A stretch of DNA of 64,000 bases from a gamma proteobacterium L18 (GCA_000497835.1 KI547165.1:439806-503805); one strand, 5' to 3'. Numbered from the stretch's first letter, positions 34,590-43,326 are shown. Notes: a model not told the origin generated them from the sequence alone. Made by a program: numbers and translations.

Positions 34590-34690
34590 ATTCAGCACAA
34601 CCTTCCATGCACGGCCCAACAACAGCACGTTCGCCCAGGGCGACTTTGTTAGCGTAACAGGCATGGACCCCTTTGCCTGAGAGCCTTCCC

Positions 34691-36130
34691 ATGACCGCCC
34701 TGATCGACCCGCAGCTGTGCAAGCGTTTCTACATCGATGGCCAGTGGTGCCTGCCCGCCGTGGCGGCGAGCCTGCCGGTGGTCAACCCGGCCACCGAGAC
34801 CGTGATTGCCGAGGTGGCCAAGGGTTCGGCGGCCGACGTGGACCGCGCCGTGGCCGCAGCGCGCGCGGCGTTCGCGCAGTGGTCGGTGTCGCCCGTGGCG
34901 ACGCGCGTGCAGGTGCTGACCCGCCTGCATGAACTGATGCTGGAGCGCACCGAAGCCTTCGCCCAGGTACTGTCGCAGGAGATGGGCGCCGCCATCTCGT
35001 TTGCCCGCACGATGCAGGTGCCATTGGCGGCCGAGCATATCCGCGTGGTGCGTGACCTGCTGCCTGATTACCCCTTTGAAAAGCTCGAAGGCGGCACGGC
35101 CATCGTCCGCGAGGCCATTGGCGTGTGCGCGCTGATCACGCCGTGGAACTGGCCGCTGTACCAGATCACGGCCAAGGCTGCCGCGGCCATTGCCGCCGGT
35201 TGCACCGTGGTGCTCAAGCCCAGCGAACTGTCGCCGCTGAGTGCGTTGCTGTTTGCGCAACTGATGCACGACGCCGGGGTGCCGGCGGGGGTGTTCAACC
35301 TGGTCAACGGCAGCGGCGCCGAGGTGGGCGAAGCGATGGCGGCGCACCCGGATGTGGACATGATTTCCATCACCGGCTCCAACCGCGCCGGCGCCCTGGT
35401 GGCCCAGGCGGCTGCGCCGACGGTGAAGCGCGTCACCCAGGAACTGGGCGGCAAGTCGCCGAATATTCTGCTGCCCGATGCCGACTTCGAGACGGTGGTA
35501 CCCAAGGGCGTGATGACCGCGTTTCGCAATGTCGGGCAATCGTGCAGCGCGCCCACGCGCATGATCGTGCCCCGTGCGCGACTGGCGGACATCGAAGCGC
35601 TGGCGGCGGCGACGGCCAATGCCATCGTGGTGGGCGATCCGGCCTCAACCGAGACGGTGCTGGGGCCGATCGCCAATGAAGCGCAGTTCAACCGCGTGCA
35701 GGCAATGATTGATTCGGGGTTGAGCAGTGACGCCAAGCTGATCTGCGGCGGGCCTGGGCGGGTAGAGGGGTTGGAGGCGGGATTCTATGCCCGGCCGACG
35801 ATTTTCTCGGAAGTCACTAGCGACATGCCCATCGCCCAGGAAGAAATCTTCGGGCCGGTGCTGTGCATCATCCCCTACGACACGGTGGAACAGGCCGTGG
35901 CGATTGCCAATGACACCGTGTATGGCTTGAGTGCCCATGTGCAGGGCCAGGATCTGGTGCAAGTGCGCGCAGTGGCGTCGCGGATCAGGGCGGGGCAGGT
36001 GTTGCTCAACTATCCGGCGTGGAACCCGTATGCGCCGTTTGGTGGCTACAAGCGTTCAGGCAATGGCCGGGAGTTTGGGGTGCATGGGTTCGAGGAGTAC
36101 CTGGAAACCAAGGCAATGATCGGGGTGTAG
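34691..36130 (+). CDS. Aldehyde dehydrogenase
   Basis: NAD(P)-dependent aldehyde dehydrogenase of 479 residues. Motifs: ITPWNWPLYQITAKAAAAI, ITGSNRAGALV, QELGGKSPNILLPDADFE (general base) and NVGQSCSAPTRMIVP (catalytic Cys). The ending FGGYKRSGNGREFGVHGFEEYLETKAM is typical. It is less GabD-like than the enzyme at 29346 and its substrate is open; the neighbouring aminotransferase suggests an amine- or amino-acid-derived aldehyde. An in-frame TTG upstream at 34673 is ignored. Confidence 0.85.
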   Translation: MTALIDPQLCKRFYIDGQWCLPAVAASLPVVNPATETVIAEVAKGSAADVDRAVAAARAAFAQWSVSPVATRVQVLTRLHELMLERTEAFAQVLSQEMGAAISFARTMQVPLAAEHIRVVRDLLPDYPFEKLEGGTAIVREAIGVCALITPWNWPLYQITAKAAAAIAAGCTVVLKPSELSPLSALLFAQLMHDAGVPAGVFNLVNGSGAEVGEAMAAHPDVDMISITGSNRAGALVAQAAAPTVKRVTQELGGKSPNILLPDADFETVVPKGVMTAFRNVGQSCSAPTRMIVPRARLADIEALAAATANAIVVGDPASTETVLGPIANEAQFNRVQAMIDSGLSSDAKLICGGPGRVEGLEAGFYARPTIFSEVTSDMPIAQEEIFGPVLCIIPYDTVEQAVAIANDTVYGLSAHVQGQDLVQVRAVASRIRAGQVLLNYPAWNPYAPFGGYKRSGNGREFGVHGFEEYLETKAMIGV

Positions 36131-36141
36131 CGGGGGCGGTA

Positions 36142-36233
36142 CCGGCCTCATCGCGAGCAAGCTTTGCTCCCACAGTGTACACATCAGGCGAAGTAGACAC
36201 TGTGGGAGCAAAGCTTGCTCGCGATGAGGCCGG
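36142..36233. repeat. REP doublet, family A
   Basis: CCGGCCTCATCGCGAGCAAG and its exact inverse around a short variable centre. It separates the aldehyde dehydrogenase from the convergent small gene. Confidence 0.9.
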
Positions 36234-36257
36234 TGAAGTCGGCCCAAAAATCAGCGC

Positions 36258-36497
36258 CTACAGCGCCAGCCACGTCCCCACCACCCGCCGATCCAGCTCC
36301 TCCCAATCCGCCATCCCCAGCACCCGCGTGGTGTTCAACCCGCGCAGGTACCCGCGCAACTGGTTCGCCGTGGCCTGCAACGTCGCGGCATCGGCAGTGC
36401 CCTGGCCCAGCACGGTTTCGTACTCGACCAGGTAATCGGCCACCCGCTCACGGAACTCGGGCAACACGGCGTCGCGAATCAGGTCAAAGGTTCGCAT
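36258..36497 (-). CDS. Small protein of unknown function
   Basis: A 79-residue, acidic, probably helical soluble protein with no recognised motif, cysteine or signal peptide. A strong Shine-Dalgarno (AGGAAGG) before the ATG supports translation. It lies 63 bases downstream of the MFS pump gene, in the same direction, so it could be its last cistron; no function is proposed. Confidence 0.6.
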   Translation of the reverse strand: MRTFDLIRDAVLPEFRERVADYLVEYETVLGQGTADAATLQATANQLRGYLRGLNTTRVLGMADWEELDRRVVGTWLAL

Positions 36498-36560
36498 GGG
36501 GCCTTCCTGTTTAATTAATTGTTGTCAGGCCGGTAGTCTGCACGCGTGGGGTTGATTGCT

Positions 36561-37976
36561 TCAAGCCATTGAGCGACGAATCCGGCTGATGCTCACGCAG
36601 GTGGCCAAGGCCGAGGCCAGGGCCGCAGCGCCCAGGGCCACATACATCGCATCGGCTTCCAGTTCTGCCACTGTATGCTCGCCCACTGCATTGGCCAGGT
36701 ACAACGACAACACCACGGCCACCAGGGCCGCGCCTAGGCATTGGCCAAAGGTGCGTGCGATGGCCAGCACGCCCGAGGCGCTGCCACTGCGCTCGCGACT
36801 GACGTTGGCCAGCATCTCGCGGTTGTTGGGGCTCTGGAAAAAACCGAAGCCGATGCCGCACAGGCATTCGCGCCACAGAATGTCGACGGTGCTGGCGTGG
36901 TGGCCCATGAAGGTCAGCAGGGCCAGGCCCAGGGTCAGCAAGCTCAGACCTATTGTGGACAGTACGGCAGGCGGGTGCCGATCGGCCAGGCGCCCGGCTT
37001 GCGGCGCGGCCAGGATGATGCCCACTGGCCAGGCGGTGAACATCAGTGCCGAGGCAAACACGCTATAGCCATAGGCGTTCTGGAACAGGAACGGCAGCGA
37101 CAGGATGGCGATGCCTTGGCTGACGAAGGCGGTGAACGAGGTCAGTGCAGCCAGTGAGAAGCGCGATGAGCGGAAGATTGCCAGCGGCAGCAGCGGCACG
37201 GGCGCGCGGCGTTGACGCCAGATGAACGCAGCGCCAGCGGCGAGCATGACCAGCGCAAACAGACCTGCGTCGTTCGAGCTCTGCACACTGGACAGCGCCT
37301 CGGTCGCCAGAATGGCGGCGCCCATCGTCACTGCCGACAACACCGCGCCTGCCACGTCAAACGACGTGCTGCTGCGCGAACGCTGCTTGGGCACGGCGCG
37401 CTGGCCAAGCACGCAGGCAGTGATGCCCAACGGAATGTTGATCGCGAACAGCCACGGCCAACTGGCCAGCGACAGCACAGTACCGCCGAACGCCGGGCCG
37501 ATCGCGGTGCTGGTGGCCACCAGCAAGGCGTTCAGGCCCAGGATTCGACCGAGCAGTCGGGTGGGGAATACCGTGCGGTAAATGGCCGGGCCGATGCTCA
37601 GGGTGGCGGCGCCGCCGATGCCTTGCAGCACGCGCATCGCAATCAGCACGTCCAGCGACGGCGCCAGGGCGCAGCCCAGCGACGCCAGGGTGAACAGGCC
37701 CATGCCACCGACGAACAGCGCGCGAAAGCCGATGCGCGTGGCCAGGGCAGAGAACATCATCAGGGTCATGGCGGCGGCCAGCAGGTAGCCGTTGGCAACC
37801 CATACTGTCGTCGCAGCCGGAACGTTAAAGGCGGTGGCCATGGACGGTAGGGCGATATTCACCACCGTCCCGTCGATGACGGCCATGGCCGTCGCCGTCA
37901 TCACCGCTACCATCGCCTGGCGCCGTTGCGCGCCGGGCAGTCCATCGTCGTCGGGTTGATCGAGAAACAGCGACAT
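36561..37976 (-). CDS. MFS drug efflux pump, DHA2 (EmrB/QacA) family
   Basis: Inner-membrane exporter of 471 residues with about fourteen predicted helices. Family cues are VIDGTVVNIALPSMATAF in the first helix (motif D), the GRIGFRALF-like loop 2-3, RVLQGIGGAATLSIGP in the fourth helix and ATSTAIGPAFGGTVLSLASWPWLFAINIPLG, motif C followed by the WRW-like FxINxP. No EmrA or regulator is adjacent. Substrates are probably hydrophobic toxins. Confidence 0.85.
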   Translation of the reverse strand: MSLFLDQPDDDGLPGAQRRQAMVAVMTATAMAVIDGTVVNIALPSMATAFNVPAATTVWVANGYLLAAAMTLMMFSALATRIGFRALFVGGMGLFTLASLGCALAPSLDVLIAMRVLQGIGGAATLSIGPAIYRTVFPTRLLGRILGLNALLVATSTAIGPAFGGTVLSLASWPWLFAINIPLGITACVLGQRAVPKQRSRSSTSFDVAGAVLSAVTMGAAILATEALSSVQSSNDAGLFALVMLAAGAAFIWRQRRAPVPLLPLAIFRSSRFSLAALTSFTAFVSQGIAILSLPFLFQNAYGYSVFASALMFTAWPVGIILAAPQAGRLADRHPPAVLSTIGLSLLTLGLALLTFMGHHASTVDILWRECLCGIGFGFFQSPNNREMLANVSRERSGSASGVLAIARTFGQCLGAALVAVVLSLYLANAVGEHTVAELEADAMYVALGAAALASALATCVSISRIRRSMA

Positions 37977-38089
37977 TCAGATCCTTTGAGGGGAGGGCAG
38001 GGATCGGGATTGTGCCATGGTCAGGCCGCACCTGTCTGAAGCCAGGCGTACAAGGCGGACCAGGGGATGCCACAGACAAAACTGGCCCG

Positions 38090-38344
38090 AAACAAATGTG
38101 GGACCGGGCTCTGCCCGGGAAGCGCCGCGCGGGCGGCGCACGGTCTCATGAACGCTGCACCCCTAAAGGCATGCACCTTTACGCCCCACCGCGATTCGTA
38201 GCCGCTACCGCCAAGCTACGACCGAGGTGTGGCGTAAAGGTGCATGCCGGTGTTGTGGTGGTGTTCATCAGACCGCGCGCCGCCCGCGCGGCGCTTCCCG
38301 GGCAGAGCCCGGTCCCACATTTGTTGCAACGTACCATGGCCTGA
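38090..38344. repeat. Long nested palindrome with REP-type outer arms
   Basis: The outer arms (about 38094-38139 and 38277-38322) are perfect inverted copies of 46 bases beginning AAATGTGGGACCGGGCTCTG. The symmetry continues inward through GGTCTCATGAAC/GTTCATCAGACC to an 18-base perfect inner pair, GGCATGCACCTTTACGCC and its inverse. The right flank TTGTTGCAACGTACCATGGC is shared with the element at 41828-42116. It occupies most of the 418-base gap 37977-38394, which holds no gene. Confidence 0.85.
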
Positions 38345-38394
38345 CACTCCGAGGTTTTAGCCTTGTGTGTTCGGCACCAGGTCGGTGTCAGGCG

Positions 38395-39486
38395 TTAGCG
38401 GTAGCGTTCCAGCCAATGCGCATAAGGCGCCGGCAAGGTCCACGAGGCCTTGTCCACACCCAGCTCCTTGGCGGCAAAGTACGGCCAGTGTGGGTCTGCC
38501 AGGTGTGCACGGCCTACCGACACCAGGTCCAGGTGCCCGGCCTCGACGGCTTCATGGGCCAGCTGCGGGGTGCCAAAGCCCCACGCCGAGGTCACCGGCA
38601 GGTCCGCTTCACGGCGCACGCGCTCGGCAATCGGCCCCATGAAGGCCGGGCCCCACGGGATGTTGGTGTCAGGAATGGTGAAGCCGACGCTGACGCTCAG
38701 CAAATCCAGACCGCCCGCCTTGAAGCGACGCGCCAGTTCGATGGATTCGGTCAGGGTTTGCTCATCGCGACCGTCATACTCCAGTACACCGAAGCGGGCG
38801 GTCAGCGGCAGGTGCTCAGGCCACACTTCGCGCACGGCCGCCAGGGTTTCCAGCAGGAAGCGGCTGCGGTTGTCGAAGCTGCCGCCGTAGGCGTCGGTGC
38901 GCTGGTTGGAGTGCTCGGAGAAGAAGCTCTGGCCCAGGTAGCCGTGGGCGAAGTGCAGTTCGATCCACTCGAAACCGGCGTCACGGGCGCGGCGGGCGGC
39001 GTCGACGAAGTTCTGGCGCACCCGGGCGATGTCGTCCAGGGTCATGGCGCGCGGCACTTTCGGCAGGTTGGCGCCAAAGGCGATGGCCGACGGGGCGATG
39101 GTCTGCCAGCCTTCGGGGTTGCCTTCGGCGATATGGTCGTCACCTTCCCACGGGCGATTGGCGCTGGCCTTGCGGCCGGCGTGGGCGATCTGGATGCCTG
39201 GCACCGAGCCGGCCGCCTTGATGGCCTGTACCACGGGCACGAAGGCCTGGGCCTGTTCGTCGGTCCAGATGCCTGCGCAACCGGGGGTGATACGGCCTTC
39301 AGGGGCGACCGCGGTGGCTTCCACCACGACCAGACCGGCGCCGCCACGGGCCAGACCGGCCAAGTGCACGTGGTGCCAATCGTTGATCAGGCCGTCTTTG
39401 GCCATGTACTGGCACATCGGCGGAATGGCGATGCGGTTGCGCAAGGTGACGTCTTTGAGGGTGAAGGGTTGGAACAACGCGGACAT
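38395..39486 (-). CDS. xenA: Xenobiotic reductase A, old yellow enzyme family
   Basis: FMN-dependent ene-reductase of 363 residues, the exact length of Pseudomonas putida XenA and near-identical to it in the stretches I can recall. It reduces activated C=C bonds and nitro-esters with NAD(P)H. Cys25 in IPPMCQYM tunes the flavin; the substrate-binding HFAHGYLGQSFFSEHSN and the C-terminal phosphate-binding SVGRAHLADP are present. GGAG precedes the ATG at 39486; an ATG five codons upstream is less likely. It is divergent from an ArsR-type regulator with a perfect palindrome in between. Confidence 0.92.
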   Translation of the reverse strand: MSALFQPFTLKDVTLRNRIAIPPMCQYMAKDGLINDWHHVHLAGLARGGAGLVVVEATAVAPEGRITPGCAGIWTDEQAQAFVPVVQAIKAAGSVPGIQIAHAGRKASANRPWEGDDHIAEGNPEGWQTIAPSAIAFGANLPKVPRAMTLDDIARVRQNFVDAARRARDAGFEWIELHFAHGYLGQSFFSEHSNQRTDAYGGSFDNRSRFLLETLAAVREVWPEHLPLTARFGVLEYDGRDEQTLTESIELARRFKAGGLDLLSVSVGFTIPDTNIPWGPAFMGPIAERVRREADLPVTSAWGFGTPQLAHEAVEAGHLDLVSVGRAHLADPHWPYFAAKELGVDKASWTLPAPYAHWLERYR

Positions 39487-39515
39487 GTGCAACTCCGGCA
39501 ATGGGTAATTTTCGG

Positions 39516-39537
39516 TAGTTCGATCATAATCGAACTA
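39516..39537. promoter_or_regulatory. Operator palindrome between xenA and arsR-type gene
   Basis: TAGTTCGAT-CATA-ATCGAACTA: nine-base arms with no mismatch around a four-base centre, 30 bases upstream of xenA. It is a likely binding site for the adjacent ArsR-family repressor, blocking both divergent promoters. Confidence 0.7.
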
Positions 39538-39563
39538 TGGCAATTTATGGAAGCCTCGATATC

Positions 39564-39872
39564 ATGTGCGCCATGCGAGCCTATACCCATCCCAATCCTG
39601 AAGACCTGACCCTCGAGCGCCTGTTGTACGCCTTGAGTGATCCGGTGCGTCTTGAGATCGTGCGCTGCCTGGCCGGCGTGGCCGAGGCCACCTGTGGCGA
39701 GCTGGACGGCGGGCGACCGAAATCCAGCATGTCCCATCATTTCCGCGTGCTGCGCGAGGCGGGGCTGGTGCAGACCCGCAACGTGGGTACTACGCACATG
39801 AATTCGTTGCGCCATGAGGTGCTGGAGAGTCGTTTTCCTGGGTTGCTGGGCAACGTCCTGTCGCAGCGTTGA
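39564..39872 (+). CDS. ArsR-family transcriptional regulator
   Basis: Winged-helix repressor of 102 residues, with LERLLYALSDPVRLEIVRCL, TCGELDGGRPKSSMSHHFRVLREAGLV (recognition helix) and a short wing. The metal-binding ELCVCDL motif of arsenic sensors is absent, so a different signal, perhaps a xenA substrate or thiol reactive compound, is likely. I prefer the ATG at 39564 (GGAAG ten bases upstream) because the ATG at 39537 lies inside the operator palindrome. Confidence 0.8.
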   Translation: MCAMRAYTHPNPEDLTLERLLYALSDPVRLEIVRCLAGVAEATCGELDGGRPKSSMSHHFRVLREAGLVQTRNVGTTHMNSLRHEVLESRFPGLLGNVLSQR

Positions 39873-39905
39873 TGTAGCCGCTGCCGTCAGGGTTGAGATC
39901 AGGTT

Positions 39906-40013
39906 GCCTGCATCGCGGCCAAGGTCGGCTCCTACCACGGTCGGTGCGCGCATCGCGGCCAAGGCCGGTCCTGCCACGGTCGGCGTAGGAGCCGACCTTG
40001 GTCGCGATGCAGG
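39906..40013. repeat. REP cluster, family C (CATCGCGGCCAAGGTCGGCTCCTAC)
   Basis: Two direct copies of CATCGCGGCCAAGGTCGG/CATCGCGGCCAAGGCCGG followed by an inverted copy ending ACCTTGGTCGCGATGC. A second example is at 61778-61860. It lies between the convergent arsR-type and poxB genes. Confidence 0.85.
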
Positions 40014-40019
40014 CGCCGC

Positions 40020-41738
40020 CTATTTCAGGAAATTGTTCACCAGCAAATCCTTCACATCCCCCGCACGCCCACCCAGCACGGCCTTGGCCGAATACAGCGC
40101 CATGCCCGCCACCTGGGCGAACTCGACCTTGGCCGGCATCACCAGCTCTTCGGGGTTGACCTTCACGTCCAGCAGCGCCGGCCCGGGTTGCGCCAGAAAC
40201 GCCTGCACCGCCTCCTCAAGCTCGGCCCCCTCACTGACCTGCCGGCCCCACAACCCCATGGCCTTGGCCACCTCGGCAAAGTCCGGGTTATGCAAGTCGG
40301 TGTAGTTGTCCAGCAAGCCCTCGACCTTCTGCTCGATCTGCACGAAATTGAGCGAGGCGTTGTTGTACACCACCACCTTGATCGGCAGTTTCTCTTGCAC
40401 CGCGGTCAGCAGATCGCCCAACAGCATGGCCAGGCCGCCATCACCCGACAGCGAGATCACCTGTCGGTCCGGATACGCTTTTTGCAAACCCAGCGCCTGG
40501 GGCATGGCGTTGGCCATGGTGCCGTGGCGCAGGCTGGTCAGCGTGCGGCGGGCGCCGTTGACGTTGATATGGCGCAGCACCCAGACCATCGGCGAGCCGC
40601 CGTCGGCGGTGAACAGTGCGTCGCTGCTGGCGTGCTGGTCCAGCAGGTGGGTCAGGTACTGCGGGTGGATCAGCTCGCCCTCGGTGTGACGCTGGTCGTG
40701 TGCCATCACCTTGAGGGTGTGCTGGCGGTGCTTGAGGCATTCCTCCAGCCAGCCCACGGTGGTTTTCTCCTCCACCAGCGGCAGCAGCGCCCGCAGGGTA
40801 GGCAGCACATCGCCCACCACGCCCAGGTCCACCGGGTGGCGGCGGCCCAGGTGCGTGCCCTTGCGATCGATTTGGATGACCTTGGCCTTGGCGGGGTAGA
40901 ACTGCTTCCAGGCGAAATCGGCGCCCAACAGCAGCAGGGTGTCGCACTCCATCATCGCGTGGTAGCCGGACTCGACGCCGAACACCCCGGTCATGCCCAT
41001 GTTGTAGGGGTTGTCGTATTCGACGAAATCCTTGGCCCGCGAGGTGTGGGCGATGGGCGCCTTGAGCAGGCGGGCCAGTTCCACCAGTTCGTCATGGGCG
41101 CCGGCGCAGCCGAAGCCTGCGTAGATCGACACTTTTTTGCCCGCAGCCAGCAGGGCCGCGATCTGCGCCAGTTCCTCGGGGTGGGGCTGGGTGACGGGGC
41201 GCGGGTGGTGGGCGGCGAAGGGCGCATCGTCCTTGACCTCGGCCAGGCTGATGTCCGACGGCAGGATGATCACCGCCACGCCGCCTTCATTCAGCGCGGT
41301 CTGGGCGGCCAGTGCAGTGACCCGGCGCGCCTGTTCGGGGGTGTACACCTGTTCGCAGAACACTGTGCAGGGGCCATAGATGGCTTTGAAATCCACTTCC
41401 TGAGGGAAATCCATGCCTAGCTCGCTGGTGATCACTTGGCTGGCGATCAGCACCATGGGCGCGCCGTTGCGCTGGGCCTCGAACACACCGTTGATGAAAT
41501 GAAGCCCGCCCGGGCCACAAGAGCCCGCGCAGGCCGTCAGCCGCCCACTGATGAACGACTCGGCGCCAGCGGCGAAGGCGGCGACTTCCTCGTGGCGCAC
41601 ATGCACCCACTGGATATCGCTGCGGCGGATGGCGTCGGTGACGTGGTTGAGGGTGTCGCCGACGATGCCGTAGCAATTGCGGACCCCGGCGGCCTGAAGG
41701 GTTTCGATGACGATTTCAGCGACTTTCTTGCTGGGCAT
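40020..41738 (-). CDS. poxB: Pyruvate dehydrogenase (quinone), PoxB-like
   Basis: Thiamine-diphosphate and FAD enzyme of 572 residues, the same length as E. coli PoxB, which oxidises pyruvate to acetate and CO2 and passes electrons to membrane ubiquinone. The ThDP motif GDGGLAMLLGDLLTAVQ...VVVYNN is at about 430-460; the catalytic glutamate lies in HVRHEEVAAFAA; GSCGPGGLHFINGVF is typical. The C-terminus, which in PoxB forms the lipid-triggered helix, is present. AGGAAG precedes the ATG at 41738. No regulator is adjacent. Confidence 0.88.
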   Translation of the reverse strand: MPSKKVAEIVIETLQAAGVRNCYGIVGDTLNHVTDAIRRSDIQWVHVRHEEVAAFAAGAESFISGRLTACAGSCGPGGLHFINGVFEAQRNGAPMVLIASQVITSELGMDFPQEVDFKAIYGPCTVFCEQVYTPEQARRVTALAAQTALNEGGVAVIILPSDISLAEVKDDAPFAAHHPRPVTQPHPEELAQIAALLAAGKKVSIYAGFGCAGAHDELVELARLLKAPIAHTSRAKDFVEYDNPYNMGMTGVFGVESGYHAMMECDTLLLLGADFAWKQFYPAKAKVIQIDRKGTHLGRRHPVDLGVVGDVLPTLRALLPLVEEKTTVGWLEECLKHRQHTLKVMAHDQRHTEGELIHPQYLTHLLDQHASSDALFTADGGSPMVWVLRHINVNGARRTLTSLRHGTMANAMPQALGLQKAYPDRQVISLSGDGGLAMLLGDLLTAVQEKLPIKVVVYNNASLNFVQIEQKVEGLLDNYTDLHNPDFAEVAKAMGLWGRQVSEGAELEEAVQAFLAQPGPALLDVKVNPEELVMPAKVEFAQVAGMALYSAKAVLGGRAGDVKDLLVNNFLK

Positions 41739-41827
41739 TGGACTTCCTCGGGAGAGCGTGCGTAGAGGATTAGTCACCCTGCATTGCCGAGGAGTTCAGA
41801 TGCTGCCGAAGGACAACGCCGCTCTCA

Positions 41828-42116
41828 CAGGCCATGGTACGTTGCAACAAACGTGGGAGCGGGCTCTGCCCGCGAAGCGCCGCGCGGGCGGCGCTCGATC
41901 TCAAGGGCGCTAAAACAACATCGACTAGCACCTGGTGGCCGTGACGCAACCTCCCGCCGAAACCTTCGAAGAAAACCTGAAATGCCTGCCATGAAACCGT
42001 GTCACGGCCCCTAGGTGCATGCCTTGATTTCTCTGGCGCCCTTGAGATCGAGCGCCGCCCGCGCGGCGCTTCCCGAGGTTCCCTCGGTCCCACATTTGTT
42101 GCAACGTACCATGGCC
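41828..42116. repeat. Long palindromic element with REP-type arms
   Basis: A 289-base imperfect palindrome. Outermost arms AGGCCATGGTACGTTGCAAC and its inverse enclose GTGGGAGCGGGCTCTGCCCG-like REP sequence, then GCGCCGCGCGGGCGGCGCTC and its inverse, CTCAAGGGCGC/GCGCCCTTGAG and GGTGGCCGTGAC/GTCACGGCCCC. It fills the 410-base gap between poxB and the AraC gene, which shows no gene. Related to 38090-38344 and to bases 1-24. Confidence 0.85.
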
Positions 42117-42148
42117 TGAGGGATAGGCGTTGCCAGCCTTCTTCGGCG

Positions 42149-43162
42149 TTATCCGCGGTAGCGCAGCGTCGCCGAGGGCAGTTCGCCGTAGCGCTTGCGG
42201 TATTCCTGGGAAAACCGCCCCAGATGGGAAAAACCCCATTTCAGCGCAATGTCAGTCACCGATTCGTGCCCTGGGCTGCGCAGCGCCTGATGCACGCGCT
42301 CCATGCGCACGTCACGCAAAAAGGCCATGGGGCTGGTGCCACGATATTCCCTGAAACCTGCGAACAGGGTGCGCACACTGACCCCGGCATGCTCGGCCAG
42401 TTGCTCGATGGCCAGCGGCTCATGGGCATGGGCCAGGATGAACTCTTCGGTGCGCTTGACAAAAAATGGCGAGATCTTGCGCGGCGGCGCCGGGGTGTTC
42501 AGGCCGTCCTGCAGGTTGTTCGGCTGCCCGTACAGCAAGGCATTGATCAGCGTGGATTCGAACTGCTTGAGCACCAGCGGGTGATGAATCGGGTGCTGCG
42601 GGGCGGCGAGGGCGTCGGCCAGGGTGCCGAGCAGTTGCAGGAAATAGTCGGCGGCAGGCGTGGTCAGGTCAAACCTTGGCTCGAAGCGCAAGGGCTGCTG
42701 CAACGGGTGCCCCAGGTGCTGGGCGCAGTGGCGCTGCACTTCCTCGCGGTCCAGGCGCAGGGTCAGTTGCGGCGAATCAGCGGCCCAGCGCATGGACACC
42801 GGGGCTTGCGGTGAAATAATCGAGGCGCAAACGGGGCTGGAGGTGAACTGCATTCCATCGCATTGGATCTCGGCGCTGCCGCGCGTGGGGATCTGCACCA
42901 GAAAGAAGTCTTCCAGGCGGCCGGGGTCGATGGTCACCGGCGCGCCGTATTCGAGCAGGTTCAGCGACAGCCGGCCCAGGCGCACATGGTGCATCGAGGC
43001 ACTGACTTCGCGGGTGGGCGCCGCCACCTTCAGGTCATGAGGCTTGAACACATCGCCCACCCGCTCGCGAATACGTTCGCGGTCGTGCAGCAGGAACAGA
43101 CGGTTCTGCGCCGTGAACAGCGGCGTGTGTTCAAAACGGGCACCACCAGCTTGCGGGTTCAT
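42149..43162 (-). CDS. AraC-family regulator, probable activator of the indole operon (IifR-like)
   Basis: Regulator of 337 residues. An N-terminal AraC-binding-like domain (to about 210) resembles the XylS/BenR/AntR group (LEYGAPVTIDPGRLEDFFLVQIPTRGSAEI). The C-terminal double helix-turn-helix shows IEQLAEHAGVSVRTLFAGFREYRGTSPMAFLR and GFSHLGRFSQEYRKRYGELPS. It is divergent from the five-gene oxidation operon, and a TGCA-N6-GGATA site lies between them. I infer that it activates that operon in response to indole or a product. GAGG precedes the ATG at 43162. Confidence 0.83.
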   Translation of the reverse strand: MNPQAGGARFEHTPLFTAQNRLFLLHDRERIRERVGDVFKPHDLKVAAPTREVSASMHHVRLGRLSLNLLEYGAPVTIDPGRLEDFFLVQIPTRGSAEIQCDGMQFTSSPVCASIISPQAPVSMRWAADSPQLTLRLDREEVQRHCAQHLGHPLQQPLRFEPRFDLTTPAADYFLQLLGTLADALAAPQHPIHHPLVLKQFESTLINALLYGQPNNLQDGLNTPAPPRKISPFFVKRTEEFILAHAHEPLAIEQLAEHAGVSVRTLFAGFREYRGTSPMAFLRDVRMERVHQALRSPGHESVTDIALKWGFSHLGRFSQEYRKRYGELPSATLRYRG

Positions 43163-43230
43163 GTCTACCTCACTCGTGCACGGTTTCAAGGCAGTGTGGG
43201 CCATAACGTTACGCGGCGTTTTCGCTGGGC

Positions 43231-43259
43231 GGATAACGTCTGCAGTATCTGGATACTGC
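43231..43259 (+). promoter_or_regulatory. XylS/BenR-type activator site in the iif-like promoter
   Basis: TGCA-GTATCT-GGATA at 43241-43255 matches the known XylS/BenR half-site TGCA-N6-GGNTA exactly. Another GGATA lies 20 bases upstream at 43231-43235, with a weak TTCG in the TGCA position, like a tandem site. The same stretch is also a perfect palindrome, GCAGTATC-TG-GATACTGC (43242-43259). Confidence 0.6.
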
Positions 43260-43291
43260 GGCCTCTGCGCTGTTTCTTTTTGGCCACTTTA

Positions 43292-43326
43292 GCGCGGCCT
43301 TTTACCGGTGATAGCAAAGGCCGCGC
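43292..43326. promoter_or_regulatory. Hairpin in the iif-like leader
   Basis: GCGCGGCCTTT and AAAGGCCGCGC form an 11-pair perfect stem around a 13-base loop, about 130 bases before the first structural gene. It could be an operator or an attenuator-like structure. Confidence 0.45.
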
